NCBI RefSeq assembly: GCF_003628125.1
Contig: NZ_RBZU01000002.1
Coordinates: 372,001-436,000, forward strand
Length of the DNA stretch: 64,000 bases
DNA from: Pararobbsia silviterrae
GTDB taxonomy: Bacteria; Pseudomonadota; Gammaproteobacteria; Burkholderiales; Burkholderiaceae
Direction: 5' to 3'
Positions 44,094 to 52,728 of this stretch are shown one piece after another. Within the stretch, counting starts at the first letter, position 1; every line of letters starts with the position of its first letter. The translations under genes were made by a program, and so were the position numbers. The notes beneath the pieces are model-generated. The model worked only from the letters and a program-made list of their open reading frames with translations, had not been told where the DNA came from and did not search any database.

Positions 44094-44933
44094 CTAGGCA
44101 GAACGCGCGGACGCACCGGCCGAGGCAGGTGCGGCCGGTGTGTTTTCGATCGTTGCGACGAATTGAGCGACGAAGCGCGCGATGATCTGCGCGACCTCGG
44201 CCGGCGCTTCGAGCGGCGACAGGTGTCCGACGCCGGGCAGGACATGCATCGTCGCGTGCGGGATACGCGGCATCAATTCGGTCTCAAGCGTCGCGACGCG
44301 TTCGACTTGATCGAGCGCGCCGCAGATCACGACGGTCGGCGTATCGATCGACGCCACGGCGTGCGTGATGTCTTCCTGCATGGCGATGTTCGGCCATGCG
44401 GTCTTGGCCTGGGGCGCGCCTTTCAGACTGTCCTCGATGACCTGCATGCGGCGCGCGGCATCGAGCGGTCGCGCCGTGAGGACGTGATCGATGACGAACT
44501 CGACCGATTCGCGCGATTGATACGCGCTGCTCAAGGTCGCGCGTTGTTCGTCGGAAAGGTGCATCGGCGAGGGCGGCGAAGGGGCGACGAGCACGAGACC
44601 TTCGAGTCCGCGCGGACGATCCGACGCGATGCGCTGGGCGACCTTGCCGCCCATCGAGTGACCCACGAGGACGTAGCGCTGCAGGCCCAGTGCCTCGATG
44701 ACGCCTTGCGCATCGGCAGCCAGGTCGGCGATCCGATAACCGTCGGCGGGCGCATCCGAATCGCCCCAGCCGCGGTGATCGATCGCGACGATCCGGTTTT
44801 GCTCGGCGAGCGCGTCCGCGACGCCGTCCCATGTGCGCGAGGATCCGCCGTAGTAATGCAGGAAGACGAGCGCCAAGGCGCCGTTACCTCGCTGCGTTAC
44901 GTGAATCTGCGTACCGTTCGAATGGATTTTCAT
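44094..44933 (-). CDS. Alpha/beta hydrolase (3-oxoadipate enol-lactonase-like)
   Basis: A 279-residue hydrolase: oxyanion FLHYYGGSSRTW (about 27), AIDHRGWGDSD (about 52), nucleophile GHSMGGKVAQ (about 94), acid D in ICGALDQVE (about 204) and H in LPGVGHLSPLE (about 231). Cytoplasmic, no signal. Divergent from the LysR at 45046, its likely regulator. Confidence 0.85.
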   Translation of the reverse strand: MKIHSNGTQIHVTQRGNGALALVFLHYYGGSSRTWDGVADALAEQNRIVAIDHRGWGDSDAPADGYRIADLAADAQGVIEALGLQRYVLVGHSMGGKVAQRIASDRPRGLEGLVLVAPSPPSPMHLSDEQRATLSSAYQSRESVEFVIDHVLTARPLDAARRMQVIEDSLKGAPQAKTAWPNIAMQEDITHAVASIDTPTVVICGALDQVERVATLETELMPRIPHATMHVLPGVGHLSPLEAPAEVAQIIARFVAQFVATIENTPAAPASAGASARSA

Positions 44934-44970
44934 GTTCGAGCCTTTCTCCTGAGTGACGGGCTCGATCTTA

Positions 44971-45003
44971 GATTCGCGCTTTGTGTTTGATAATGAGCGA
45001 ATC
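44971..45003. promoter_or_regulatory. Candidate LysR site between hydrolase and regulator
   Basis: GATTCGC (44971-44977) and GCGAATC (44997-45003) form 7-bp arms 19 bp apart within the divergent promoter region. This is compatible with a dyad LysR site; no binding is shown. Confidence 0.4.
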
Positions 45004-45045
45004 AGTGTGATTAGTCGATCGTCTCGCGATCGAATCGGAGGGGGA

Positions 45046-45972
45046 ATGGACCGGATGACGAGCCTTGGCGTCTTTGTCGCGGCCGTGGAGGAGGGCAGCC
45101 TCGTGGCGGCGGCGCGCCGCTTCGGGTTATCGGCGGCGATGGCCGGCAAACATGTGAGCGCCATCGAAGCGGATCTGAACACGCGCCTGCTTCAGCGCAC
45201 GACGCGGCGCTTGAACGTGACCGATGCGGGCCAGGCGTACTACGAGCGCTGCAAGCGCATTCTCGAAGCGTTCGACGAAGCGAATCGAGAAGCGAGCGAT
45301 GCGCAGGGGAATGCGCGTGGCGTGTTGAGGGTCGCCGCGCCCGTGACGTTCGGCGCGATGCATGTCGGCGAGGTGGTCGCGCGTTATCTTGAGGATCACC
45401 CGAACGTCAATGTCGACGTGGTGCTCGGGGACCGCTATATCGATCTCATCGATGCGGGTGTCGACGTGGCGATCCGGATCGGACGGCTGCAGGATCCGGG
45501 ACTCGTGATCCGACGGCTTGCGCCGTGCCGCATGGTTGTGTGCGCGTCCCCGTCGTATCTCGAACGCCATGGCGTGCCGAGCGAACCCGATGCGTTGCGC
45601 CGTGCGCCGCGCCTCGTTTTCAGCGAGGCCGTGTCGGCCGGGGACTGGACATTGCTCGATGCGGATGGCCGCGCGCACCGTGTCGATGGCCCGCGTCGAT
45701 TGACGGCGAACAACACGCAGATGTTGCTTGCCGCGGCTCTCGCGGGCGCCGGTGTCGCGTATGGTCCGACCTTCGTGTTCGGCGAACACCTGAGGCGGGG
45801 CGCGCTCGTGGCATTGCTGCCCGGCTATCGTGCGGCCGATCTGGATATTCAAGCGGTGTATCCGAGCGCGCGGCGCATCCCGCTCAAGGTGCGCCGCTTT
45901 GTCGACTATCTTGCCGAGGCGTTTGAAGGCGTGCCGCCGTGGGACCGCGGCGGCCGGCGTAAGCGGCGTTGA
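45046..45972 (+). CDS. LysR-family regulator (AaeR/DsdC-like subgroup)
   Basis: A 308-residue LTTR with helix-turn-helix in GSLVAAARRFGLSAAMAGKHVSAIEADLNTRLLQRTT (outline, about 17-50), then an effector domain with GVLRVAAPVTFG and GVDVAIRIGRL. Start ATG 45046 follows GGAGGGGG. Likely controls the divergent hydrolase. Confidence 0.87.
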   Translation: MDRMTSLGVFVAAVEEGSLVAAARRFGLSAAMAGKHVSAIEADLNTRLLQRTTRRLNVTDAGQAYYERCKRILEAFDEANREASDAQGNARGVLRVAAPVTFGAMHVGEVVARYLEDHPNVNVDVVLGDRYIDLIDAGVDVAIRIGRLQDPGLVIRRLAPCRMVVCASPSYLERHGVPSEPDALRRAPRLVFSEAVSAGDWTLLDADGRAHRVDGPRRLTANNTQMLLAAALAGAGVAYGPTFVFGEHLRRGALVALLPGYRAADLDIQAVYPSARRIPLKVRRFVDYLAEAFEGVPPWDRGGRRKRR

Positions 45973-46000
45973 AGGCGGGACATGAACGACAGCCGGTCTT

Positions 46001-46027
46001 GGGCTTATCGGGCTAATCGGGCTTATC
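46001..46027. repeat. Short tandem repeat, 9-bp unit, three copies
   Basis: GGGCTTATC, GGGCTAATC and GGGCTTATC, between the LysR stop and the SDR stop (convergent genes). Confidence 0.75.
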
Positions 46028-46040
46028 GGAACGACGCGCG

Positions 46041-46805
46041 TTACAGGCTGGTCGTGATGCCGCCGTCGACATAGAGCGTGTGGCCGTTGACGAACGACGA
46101 CGCGTCGCTGGCCAGAAAGATGGCCGCGCCCCAGAGTTCGTCGACATTGCCCCACCGGCCTGCGGGCGTGCGCTTTTCGAGCCATGTCGAGAACGCCGGG
46201 TCATGGACGAGCGCTTCGTTGAGCGGCGTTCGGAAATAGCCGGGCGCGATCGCATTCACTTGTAATCCGTGCCGCGCCCATTCGGCGGACATCGCGCGGG
46301 TCAGGTTGCGAATCGCGCCTTTTGTCGCGGTGTACGGTCCGATCCCGGGGCGTGCGAGTTCGCTTTGCACCGACGCGATATGGATGATCTTGCCGCGCTG
46401 CCGTTGGATCATCGCGCGCGCAACAGGCTGACTCACATAGAACACGCTGCCCACATTGGTCTGAAGCAGTGCTTCGAATTGCTCGGCGGGAAACGACTCG
46501 AGCGGCGCCCGATACTGGATCCCCGCATTGTTGATCAGGATGTCGATCGGGCCTTGAGCCTCGATCTCGGCGACGGCCTGACACACGGCGTTCTGATCGG
46601 TGACGTCGAACGCGGCGGTCGTGACCGCGTACCCTTTGGCCGAAAGTCCATGCGCCGCTGCGAGCACGTTGTCCGGATTGCGTCCGTTGAGGATGATCGA
46701 GGCGCCGTGACTGGCGAGCGCCTCGGCAAGCGCGAAGCCGATACCCTGGCTTGAGCCCGTGATCAGGGCGCGTCGACCCGTCAAGTCGAATAGCGGATGC
46801 TTCAT
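46041..46805 (-). CDS. SDR oxidoreductase, gluconate 5-dehydrogenase-like
   Basis: A 254-residue SDR. TGSSQGIGFALAEAL (about 17), LINNAGIQYRAPLESF (about 91), Ser in HIASVQSELARPGIG and YTATKGAIRNLTRAMS (Tyr/Lys, about 156). The NAGIQ and APGYFRTPLN blocks match gluconate 5-dehydrogenase / 2-keto-3-deoxygluconate 5-dehydrogenase. Could feed or drain the 2-keto-3-deoxy acid pathway encoded upstream. Single gene. Confidence 0.85.
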   Translation of the reverse strand: MKHPLFDLTGRRALITGSSQGIGFALAEALASHGASIILNGRNPDNVLAAAHGLSAKGYAVTTAAFDVTDQNAVCQAVAEIEAQGPIDILINNAGIQYRAPLESFPAEQFEALLQTNVGSVFYVSQPVARAMIQRQRGKIIHIASVQSELARPGIGPYTATKGAIRNLTRAMSAEWARHGLQVNAIAPGYFRTPLNEALVHDPAFSTWLEKRTPAGRWGNVDELWGAAIFLASDASSFVNGHTLYVDGGITTSL

Positions 46806-47174
46806 GGTCTGTCCTCTCGATGGGATCGCCGAGTCCGATCCGAGCGATGCGAATCGTGGATGCAATGGGGTAGCGGGGCCGCGGCACGACGTGGCGCATC
46901 GAACTTCGCATGCCCATGCCGTGTTGCGTTGGGTGTCGAGTGCCGAGTGCAGCGATTGTGGAGGAGCGGGTCGGACGCGGCAAGCTGCGCGATACAGGAC
47001 CGATCTGTCCGAACGTGGCACGTCATCGAGCGGAGTATCGATGACGGTATCGATGAAGAACGCGCAGGCAGCGCGCGGCGGCCACGGGCCGGTGTTAACG
47101 AGCGAGCGACGGTGCGTCGCACCGTCGCCAAGGCCCTTGGAAGGCGACTGAGTCGGCCGATTCAGGCGGCGTAC
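46806..47174. other. Intergenic region before the tandem array
   Basis: About 370 bp upstream of the SDR. It should contain its promoter; no gene or clear site was identified. Confidence 0.5.
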
Positions 47175-47317
47175 CTCATCGACGCACCTAATCGACGCAC
47201 CTCATCGACGCACCTCATCGACGCACCTAATCGACGCACCTCATCGACGCACCTCATCGACGTACCTCATCGACGCATCTGACCGACGTACTCAGTCGAC
47301 ATACTCAGTCGACGCGC
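47175..47317. repeat. 13-bp tandem array, eight good and three degenerate copies
   Basis: Units of CTCATCGACGCAC (with A/C and C/T variants) run head to tail from 47175 to about 47278, then decay to 47317. The array ends exactly at the stop codon of the minus-strand binding-protein gene. Units are contiguous, so it is not CRISPR. Confidence 0.9.
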
Positions 47318-48223
47318 TCAGTCAGCATAGGACGGAGTCTGATCGCCCTTCCGATAGATCGTCGGGTTGTTGATCACGCCGTAGTCGGTGCCCCAGCGCT
47401 TATGAATGCGTTCATAGGTGCCGGTCTTGATCAGATGAAGATAGGCCGCTTGAATCGCTTTGAGCAGGCCGTCACTGTCTTCGTTGCGCGCTACGGCGGT
47501 GGCCGTCGGGCCGCCGCCCACCTTGCCCGAGGCGACGAACGGTTGGCCTTCGCCAATCAAGGCGACGCCGACTTCATGTCCCGTAAGCACGGCATCCACG
47601 CGATGGCTGGAGAGCGCGAGCGTGGCATCCGACATCTCGGGGAAGCTGCTGACTTCCGGCGCCGGCTGCCCCGCATCCTTGCAGAGCTGCACGCCCTTGG
47701 CCATGGCCGGAACGCCCGACGACCCGGCCAGGATCGCGATCTTATGACCGCATACGTCCGAGAGGCTCTTCGGGATATAGGTGCTGTCCTTGTTCACGAC
47801 GAACGCATCGTAATTGCTCCACTCGGTGACGAAGTCGGCGACTTCGAGGCGGTCCTGGCGGACAAAGAATTCGCCCATGCCGATATCGTATTTCTTCGCC
47901 TGAAGACCGAGCAGGATCGACGGAAAGTCCATGGTCGTGATCACGGGTTTCAGCCCCATGGTCTGGGCAACGGCCACCGCCATCTCCGGCATCATGCCGA
48001 CCTGCTTGCCCGCCGCCGTGAACGAGTAGGGCCGGTACTTGGTCATCATCGCGATGTTCAACGTCCCGCGCTGCTTGATGCTTGCCGGCACGAGCGCCTC
48101 GACAGCCGGATCCGGCTGCAATGCGCCGATCTGCCCGGCCGGCAGCGTTTGGCTAAAACCGACATGGGCAAACAGCATCGAGCTGGCAAGTGAAGCAAGC
48201 AGCATGTGTTTCCAACTTGGCAT
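47318..48223 (-). CDS. Polar amino acid ABC substrate-binding protein 1
   Basis: A 301-residue type II binding protein with signal peptide (MLLASLASSMLFAHVGFSQT). Family pattern: LVPASIKQRGTLNIAMM, PYSFTAAGKQVGMMPEMAVAVAQTMG, YDIGMGEFFVRQDRLEVADFVTEW. Similar in layout to the binding protein at 59321. Divergent from the proline-racemase-like pair with operator-like sites in between, so it probably imports the imino acid they act on, using the permease/ATPase at 60662-62368. Confidence 0.88.
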   Translation of the reverse strand: MPSWKHMLLASLASSMLFAHVGFSQTLPAGQIGALQPDPAVEALVPASIKQRGTLNIAMMTKYRPYSFTAAGKQVGMMPEMAVAVAQTMGLKPVITTMDFPSILLGLQAKKYDIGMGEFFVRQDRLEVADFVTEWSNYDAFVVNKDSTYIPKSLSDVCGHKIAILAGSSGVPAMAKGVQLCKDAGQPAPEVSSFPEMSDATLALSSHRVDAVLTGHEVGVALIGEGQPFVASGKVGGGPTATAVARNEDSDGLLKAIQAAYLHLIKTGTYERIHKRWGTDYGVINNPTIYRKGDQTPSYAD

Positions 48224-48259
48224 TTCAGGCTCCTGACGCTAGGTGGTGGGTGATCGGTA

Positions 48260-48308
48260 GATGGTAACCATCCACAATAGCGTGTCAATTGATATGTGAT
48301 AGATTACC
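48260..48308. promoter_or_regulatory. Operator-like sites between binding protein 1 and racemase-like genes
   Basis: GATGGTAACCATC (48260-48272) is a perfect palindrome around one base. TGTGATAGATTACC (48295-48308) matches the regional motif GGTAAT-N2-ATTACC at 10 of 12 positions. Confidence 0.55.
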
Positions 48309-48340
48309 GGCTATCGGTATTCGACGACATAGGAGAACTG

Positions 48341-49396
48341 ATGCGATCTCGATTTCACTATTCCGTTGTGGACGTGCATTCGGCGGGGGCCCAGGCGCGT
48401 GTTGTCATAGGCGGGATACCGCAAGCGCCGGGGGCGTCGATCAATGAAAAGCGGCTCTACCTGCGCGAGCATTTCGACCATGTGCGCAAAGTGCTGATGT
48501 ACGAGCCTCGGGGCGGCGCGCAGATGAGCGGGAGTTTGATCGTGGAGCCATGCGATCCGCGCGCGGATGTCGGGATCATCTTTATCGAGTCCGGCGGGTG
48601 GCTCACGATGTGCGGCGCCGGCACGATCGGCGCCGCGACGGCGCTGGTCGAGACCGGCATGTTCGCGGCCACCGAGCCGCAGACGACGATCGTCTTCGAC
48701 ACGCCCGCCGGATTGGTCACGGCCCTGGTCGAAGTCAGGGACGGCAGCGTCAAAGGCGTGTCGCTCGAAAACGTGCCGTCCTATCTCGCGGTCCGCGATC
48801 ATCGAATCGAGATGGCGGACCATGGCGCAGTGAACGTCGACATCGCTTACGGGGGCAACTTCTACGTGATCGTCCCCGCCGCGCGTTTCGGACTCGAGAT
48901 CAAACCGCAGCAGGCCGATCGATTGGTCAAGGTCGGACGCGAAGTGCGCGCGCTCACGAATGCCTCGATAACGGTCAAGCATCCGTTGGCGGAAACGAGC
49001 GTGCCGATACCGAATGTCATCTTCACCGGCCCGGGCGAGCGCGCCGGCGCGCATCGCAATCTCGTGCTGTTCGGCGAGGCCGGCGTCGACCGCTCGCCCG
49101 GCGGGACCGGGACGTCGGCGCGCATGGCGCAGTTATACGGACGCGGCGAACTCGGGCTCGACGAAACCTTCATCCACGAAAGCATCATCGGCTCGGTTTT
49201 CGAAGGCAGGCTGACGCAGCGCGTGGTCGTCGGCGACACGTCGATGGTCGTGCCGCGCGTCAAGGGCCGCGCCTTCATCATCGGCCTGCGCAATTTCTAC
49301 GTCGATCCCGCCGATCCGTTTCAAGAAGGCTTCGGCGTCGGCTATGCCGCGGACGCGATCCGTCCCAGCCCCTCTCTCATCAAGGCGCTCGCATGA
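48341..49396 (+). CDS. Proline racemase family protein, Cys/Gly active site (copy 1)
   Basis: A 351-residue member of the proline racemase / 4-hydroxyproline epimerase / trans-3-hydroxyproline dehydratase family. First catalytic Cys is kept (C91 in WLTMCGAGTIGA), but the next His of the usual MCGHG is Ala, and the second catalytic Cys of DRSPCGTG is Gly (G254 in VDRSPGGTGTSAR). With one base only, two-base racemisation is unlikely; dehydration or another one-base reaction is more plausible (inference). AGGAG precedes ATG 48341. Coupled by ATGA to copy 2. Confidence 0.85.
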   Translation: MRSRFHYSVVDVHSAGAQARVVIGGIPQAPGASINEKRLYLREHFDHVRKVLMYEPRGGAQMSGSLIVEPCDPRADVGIIFIESGGWLTMCGAGTIGAATALVETGMFAATEPQTTIVFDTPAGLVTALVEVRDGSVKGVSLENVPSYLAVRDHRIEMADHGAVNVDIAYGGNFYVIVPAARFGLEIKPQQADRLVKVGREVRALTNASITVKHPLAETSVPIPNVIFTGPGERAGAHRNLVLFGEAGVDRSPGGTGTSARMAQLYGRGELGLDETFIHESIIGSVFEGRLTQRVVVGDTSMVVPRVKGRAFIIGLRNFYVDPADPFQEGFGVGYAADAIRPSPSLIKALA

Positions 49397-50427
49397 AATC
49401 GATAGTCCATTACTCCGTCATCGATGCGCATAGCGCGGGCGCGCCGGCCCGCGTCGTGGTCGGCGGCATGGCGCCCGTTCGAGGCGACACGATCGCCGAG
49501 AAGCGCATCCATCTCATGGAACACCGCGACGCGGTCCGCAAGCTGCTGATGTACGAACCGCGCGGCAGTTCGGAAATGTGCGGCAGCGTGCTCATGCGGC
49601 CTTGCAACGCGCTGGCCGACATCGGCATCGTATTCATGGAAGCCGGCGGATGGCCGACCATGTGCGGCGCCGGCACGATCGGCGCCGCGACCGTCATGGT
49701 CGAAAGCGGTTACGTCGAGGTCGTCGAACCGATGACCCGCATCACGTTCGATACGCCGGCAGGCCTCGTCGCCGCGGATGTCGACGTGCTCGACGGACAG
49801 GTGACGGGGGTCACGATCCAGAACGTGCCCTCGTATATGGTCGCGCCGGATCAGAGGCTCGACGTGCCCGGCTTAGGCGAGGTCAGCGTCGATATCGTCT
49901 TCGGGGGCAATTACTACGCGCTCGTGTCCGCGTCGGCGGTGGGGCTCGAAGTTCGTCCGGATTTCGCGGAACGTCTCGTCGAGGTCGGTCGCTTGATCCG
50001 CGAGCGTGTGAACCATGATCTGGTACGCAAGGATCCCGTGACGGGACTGACGTTCCGCGTACCGATGGTCATCTTCACGGAAGACATGAATTCGAGCGGG
50101 ACATATCGGAATCTCGTGTTTTTCGGCGAATCCGGCGTCGATCGTTCGCCCGGCGGCACGGGCACTTCCGCGCGGATGGCCCAGCGTCATTACCGGGGTC
50201 AACAGGCCCTCGGCGAGACGTTTTCGCATGAGAGCATCATCGGCTCCGTCTTCGAGGGGGTTTATAAGGAGACCACGATGCTCGGCGATGTCGAAGCGAT
50301 TATTCCAAGAATCCGAGGTCGCGCGCACATCATTGCTCAGTCGACGTTTCTGCTCGATCCGGAAGACCCGTTCAGGGAAGGCTTCGGTGTCGGCTATGCG
50401 AGCGATGCCGCGCCGCCGACGGTATAG
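49393..50427 (+). CDS. Proline racemase family protein, Cys/Gly active site (copy 2)
   Basis: A 344-residue paralogue of the preceding gene, with the same unusual pair: C91 in WPTMCGAGTIGAA and G254 in VDRSPGGTGTSAR. The shared change in both copies shows it is selected and not a sequencing error. Copy 2 also has MCGS near residue 62, where copy 1 has MSGS. The two may form a heterodimer or act on two isomers. Start ATG 49393 overlaps the stop of copy 1. Confidence 0.85.
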   Translation: MKSIVHYSVIDAHSAGAPARVVVGGMAPVRGDTIAEKRIHLMEHRDAVRKLLMYEPRGSSEMCGSVLMRPCNALADIGIVFMEAGGWPTMCGAGTIGAATVMVESGYVEVVEPMTRITFDTPAGLVAADVDVLDGQVTGVTIQNVPSYMVAPDQRLDVPGLGEVSVDIVFGGNYYALVSASAVGLEVRPDFAERLVEVGRLIRERVNHDLVRKDPVTGLTFRVPMVIFTEDMNSSGTYRNLVFFGESGVDRSPGGTGTSARMAQRHYRGQQALGETFSHESIIGSVFEGVYKETTMLGDVEAIIPRIRGRAHIIAQSTFLLDPEDPFREGFGVGYASDAAPPTV

Positions 50428-50568
50428 GCGTCTCGCTCGGTGCGTGTCGTGTCCGGCGGGATGCGACCAAGCGGCACGGCCGAGCGTGCGTGTTCAGACC
50501 TATTTGATGCCCGCCGATCTTCGACGATCGCCCGAGGCCCTCGGCATGACGCCGCCAAGAAATAAATA

Positions 50569-50626
50569 GCCCAATCGACATACGGTCGATTGGGCATGCA
50601 CAGGGCTTCGCGCAATCGCGAAGCCT
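50569..50626 (-). terminator. Two tandem stem-loops, second with U-rich tail on minus strand
   Basis: Stem GCCCAATCGA/TCGATTGGGC (50569-50595, 7-nt loop) and stem GGCTTCGCG/CGCGAAGCC (50604-50625, CAAT loop) are perfect. Read on the minus strand the first-named stem is followed by TATTTATTTCTT, the normal form of an intrinsic terminator. No minus-strand gene ends here, so either it works as a bidirectional terminator for the racemase-like genes or it is the 3' end of a small RNA. Confidence 0.55.
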
Positions 50627-50840
50627 CGCTTCGACGATCCCCGGCTTCAATCTCATGATGCGCCGCGCGTATCGGACATCTCCCTCCATTGCTCGAGCCC
50701 CGAGCGAACTCGCCGCATCTGCGCTCCGGCCCACGCGCGCATGAGGTCTGAGGTCTGACGTTCGCGCCACGTCCTCATCGCAAGCGGCGCCGATCGAACC
50801 GGCCGCTGTTTTCCGCAGACAACTCAGGATTTTTGGCGTC

Positions 50841-50873
50841 TTGACATCGTTTGGTTGTCGATAATATGTTACC
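50841..50873 (+). promoter_or_regulatory. Porin promoter with overlapping regulon operator
   Basis: TTGACA (50841-50846) is followed by GATAATATGTTACC (50860-50873), which matches GGTAAT-N2-ATTACC at 10 of 12 positions and overlaps the -10 zone. Flanking TTGGT and ACCAA add symmetry. Confidence 0.6.
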
Positions 50874-51113
50874 AACCATTGGTGATCGATAAGCGAGTAC
50901 TTGATCCGGGCGCGCGCCGCACGTCCAGGTCCGGGCCCCAGGAATCGATCGCCGCGGCGCCGTGATCTCGACGTTGCGCGGCCAAGACCGATTCGCCGGC
51001 GAGCCATGACAAGGCTCGCTTCGTATTCCGTAGGGGAAGCTCGGGCTTTGCGGCCTGCCGTATTGACTGGCCAAAAAGCAGTTGTCGCATCAACACACAC
51101 TTAAGAGATATTC

Positions 51114-52259
51114 ATGAAGAAAACAGTCGTAGCATTCGTCGCCTCCGGGCTCGCCGGATTCGTATCGGTCGCATACGCGGACGGTTCGGTGAATCTCTAT
51201 GGCGTGATCGACGTCGGCCTTGATTTCACGAATAACAGCGGCGGCGGCCAGCTTTGGCATATGCAGGACGGCACGTATGACGGCGAATATGGCAGCCGCT
51301 GGGGCCTGAAGGGCAATGAGGATCTGGGCGGCGGACTTCAGGCCATCTTTCAACTCGAGAACGGTTTTAATCTGCCGAGCGGCGAAGCCGGTCAAGGCCA
51401 GCTTCTGTTCGGACGTCAGGCCTGGGTGGGTTTGAAAGACGACAAGTGGGGGACGCTGACCATCGGGCGTCAATACGACTCGGTCATCGATTACTACGGC
51501 CCCACGACGATGGTGGGAAGCTGGGGCGGGGTGAACTGGCATGGCGGCGATCTCGACAATATCGGCATGTCTTTCCGCGTCGACAATGCGATCAAGTATG
51601 CGAGCCCGAACATCGCGGGCGTCAACTTCGGCGGTATGGTGGCGTTCTCCAATTCGAACGCGGCCGATACGAGCGCGATCGCGCTTTGGGGCGCGGGCGC
51701 CAACTACTCGCTCGGCAACTTGAAAGTCGCTGCCGCGTATCTCTATGTGAAGGATCCCGCGAGCTTCCTCGGCGGCGATTACATGCCCACCACGCAAGGT
51801 TCGGCAATCGGCGCAACCGGAGCATGGAGTTACGTCGGTCAACCGTCGAGCACGCAAACCATCGGCCTCGGCGCCACGTATGCGATCGGCAACGGCTTGA
51901 TTGCCGTCGATTATTCGAACGTCAAATTCGACGATGCGAATGGCACGACTTCGACGGTGAAATTCAGCACCTACGAACTCTGGGGCCAATACAAATTCGG
52001 CGCGGCCACCTCGGTCGCGCTCGGGTATGAATTGACCGCGGGCGATATTGGTTATTCGGACGCGAAGCCGAAATATCACGAAATCAATTTCATCACCGAT
52101 TACGCGCTGTCCAAAAGCACGAATGTCTATTTCTCGGCCGCATACGAAATCGCGGCTGGAGCAGGACAGCCGGCCGATATTTTCGAAGGCGTGACGGGCA
52201 CGGCATCCACCACCAATCACCAGCTCGCGACGCGTGTCGGGATGATTCACAAGTTTTAA
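51114..52259 (+). CDS. Gram-negative porin (Burkholderia OmpC-like)
   Basis: A 381-residue outer-membrane porin with signal peptide (MKKTVVAFVASGLAGFVSVAYA). Typical Burkholderiales start SVNLYGVIDVGLDF, SRWGLKGNEDLGGGLQAIFQLENGF, GRQAWVGL and WGTLTIGRQYDS, and a terminal Phe (GMIHKF). It sits within the hydroxyproline-like block, with the shared operator motif in its promoter, so it is likely induced as the outer-membrane entry route for the substrate. Confidence 0.93.
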   Translation: MKKTVVAFVASGLAGFVSVAYADGSVNLYGVIDVGLDFTNNSGGGQLWHMQDGTYDGEYGSRWGLKGNEDLGGGLQAIFQLENGFNLPSGEAGQGQLLFGRQAWVGLKDDKWGTLTIGRQYDSVIDYYGPTTMVGSWGGVNWHGGDLDNIGMSFRVDNAIKYASPNIAGVNFGGMVAFSNSNAADTSAIALWGAGANYSLGNLKVAAAYLYVKDPASFLGGDYMPTTQGSAIGATGAWSYVGQPSSTQTIGLGATYAIGNGLIAVDYSNVKFDDANGTTSTVKFSTYELWGQYKFGAATSVALGYELTAGDIGYSDAKPKYHEINFITDYALSKSTNVYFSAAYEIAAGAGQPADIFEGVTGTASTTNHQLATRVGMIHKF

Positions 52260-52270
52260 GGCGGGGCGGC

Positions 52271-52298
52271 GAGGGATCGGCGATTTGGCCGATCCCTC
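52271..52298 (+). terminator. Terminator-like hairpin after porin
   Basis: Perfect 10-bp stem GAGGGATCGG/CCGATCCCTC (extendable by one C-G pair) starting 12 bp after the porin stop. No T tract, so efficiency is uncertain. Confidence 0.6.
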
Positions 52299-52480
52299 GA
52301 TGACCGGAATCACACGCAATGCGGACGATGCGCCGAAACACCGGGCATCACGCCACGGCGCATCCCGTGTTGTCGGTTCAAGCCAGTCGTTCGGCCCGTA
52401 CGGGGCTCGCCGCGGTTCGATGCGACATGGCTGCGGCGCCCATGTCCGATGCGCAAGACCGCGCACGCTGCTTTCGATGG

Positions 52481-52512
52481 TTGACATAATATGTTATCGG
52501 TAATACATTACA
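52481..52512 (+). promoter_or_regulatory. Promoter and operator of the 52.7-56.6 kb operon
   Basis: TTGACA (52481-52486) with TACATT 17 nt on. GGTAATACATTACA (52499-52512) matches the regional motif at 11 of 12 positions and covers the -10. A weaker copy, CATAATATGTTATC, overlaps the -35 side. Confidence 0.65.
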
Positions 52513-52536
52513 TGGAACGTGCCGCGGCGCTGAGCC

Positions 52537-52662
52537 GTTCAGTCGGTTCAGTCGGTTCAGTCGGTTCAGTCGGTTCGGTCGGTTCGGTCGGTTCGGTCGG
52601 TTCGGTCGGTTCGGTCGGATCAATCGGCTCAATCAGCTCAGTGAGCCCAGTCGGATCAATCA
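52537..52662. repeat. 9-bp tandem array in leader, about 14 copies
   Basis: Four GTTCAGTCG and five GTTCGGTCG units in perfect succession, followed by five degenerate units. It lies between the promoter and the start of the enolase-family gene, so it would be transcribed. The remaining sequence of 52260-52728 shows only the porin hairpin and the promoter. Confidence 0.9.
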
Positions 52663-52728
52663 GCTCGAATCGTTCGAGCCGACGCTCTGCCATGCACCCA
52701 TCAAAAGCCGCTTGAGAAGGATGAAATC

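Larger units (their letters stand above)
50428..51113. other. Long leader/intergenic region before the porin
   Basis: About 690 bp without a supported gene. It contains two adjacent hairpins (50569-50626), the promoter/operator near 50841-50873 and a ~240-nt porin leader. Confidence 0.6.

Noticed and set aside
47175-47317. CRISPR array
   Set aside because: Units are contiguous 13-mers without spacers and no cas genes are present.
52491-52715. Small plus-strand gene encoding a Ser-Val-Gly repeat protein
   Set aside because: The frame is produced by the 9-bp tandem array in a leader region and starts inside the operator; no ribosome site.
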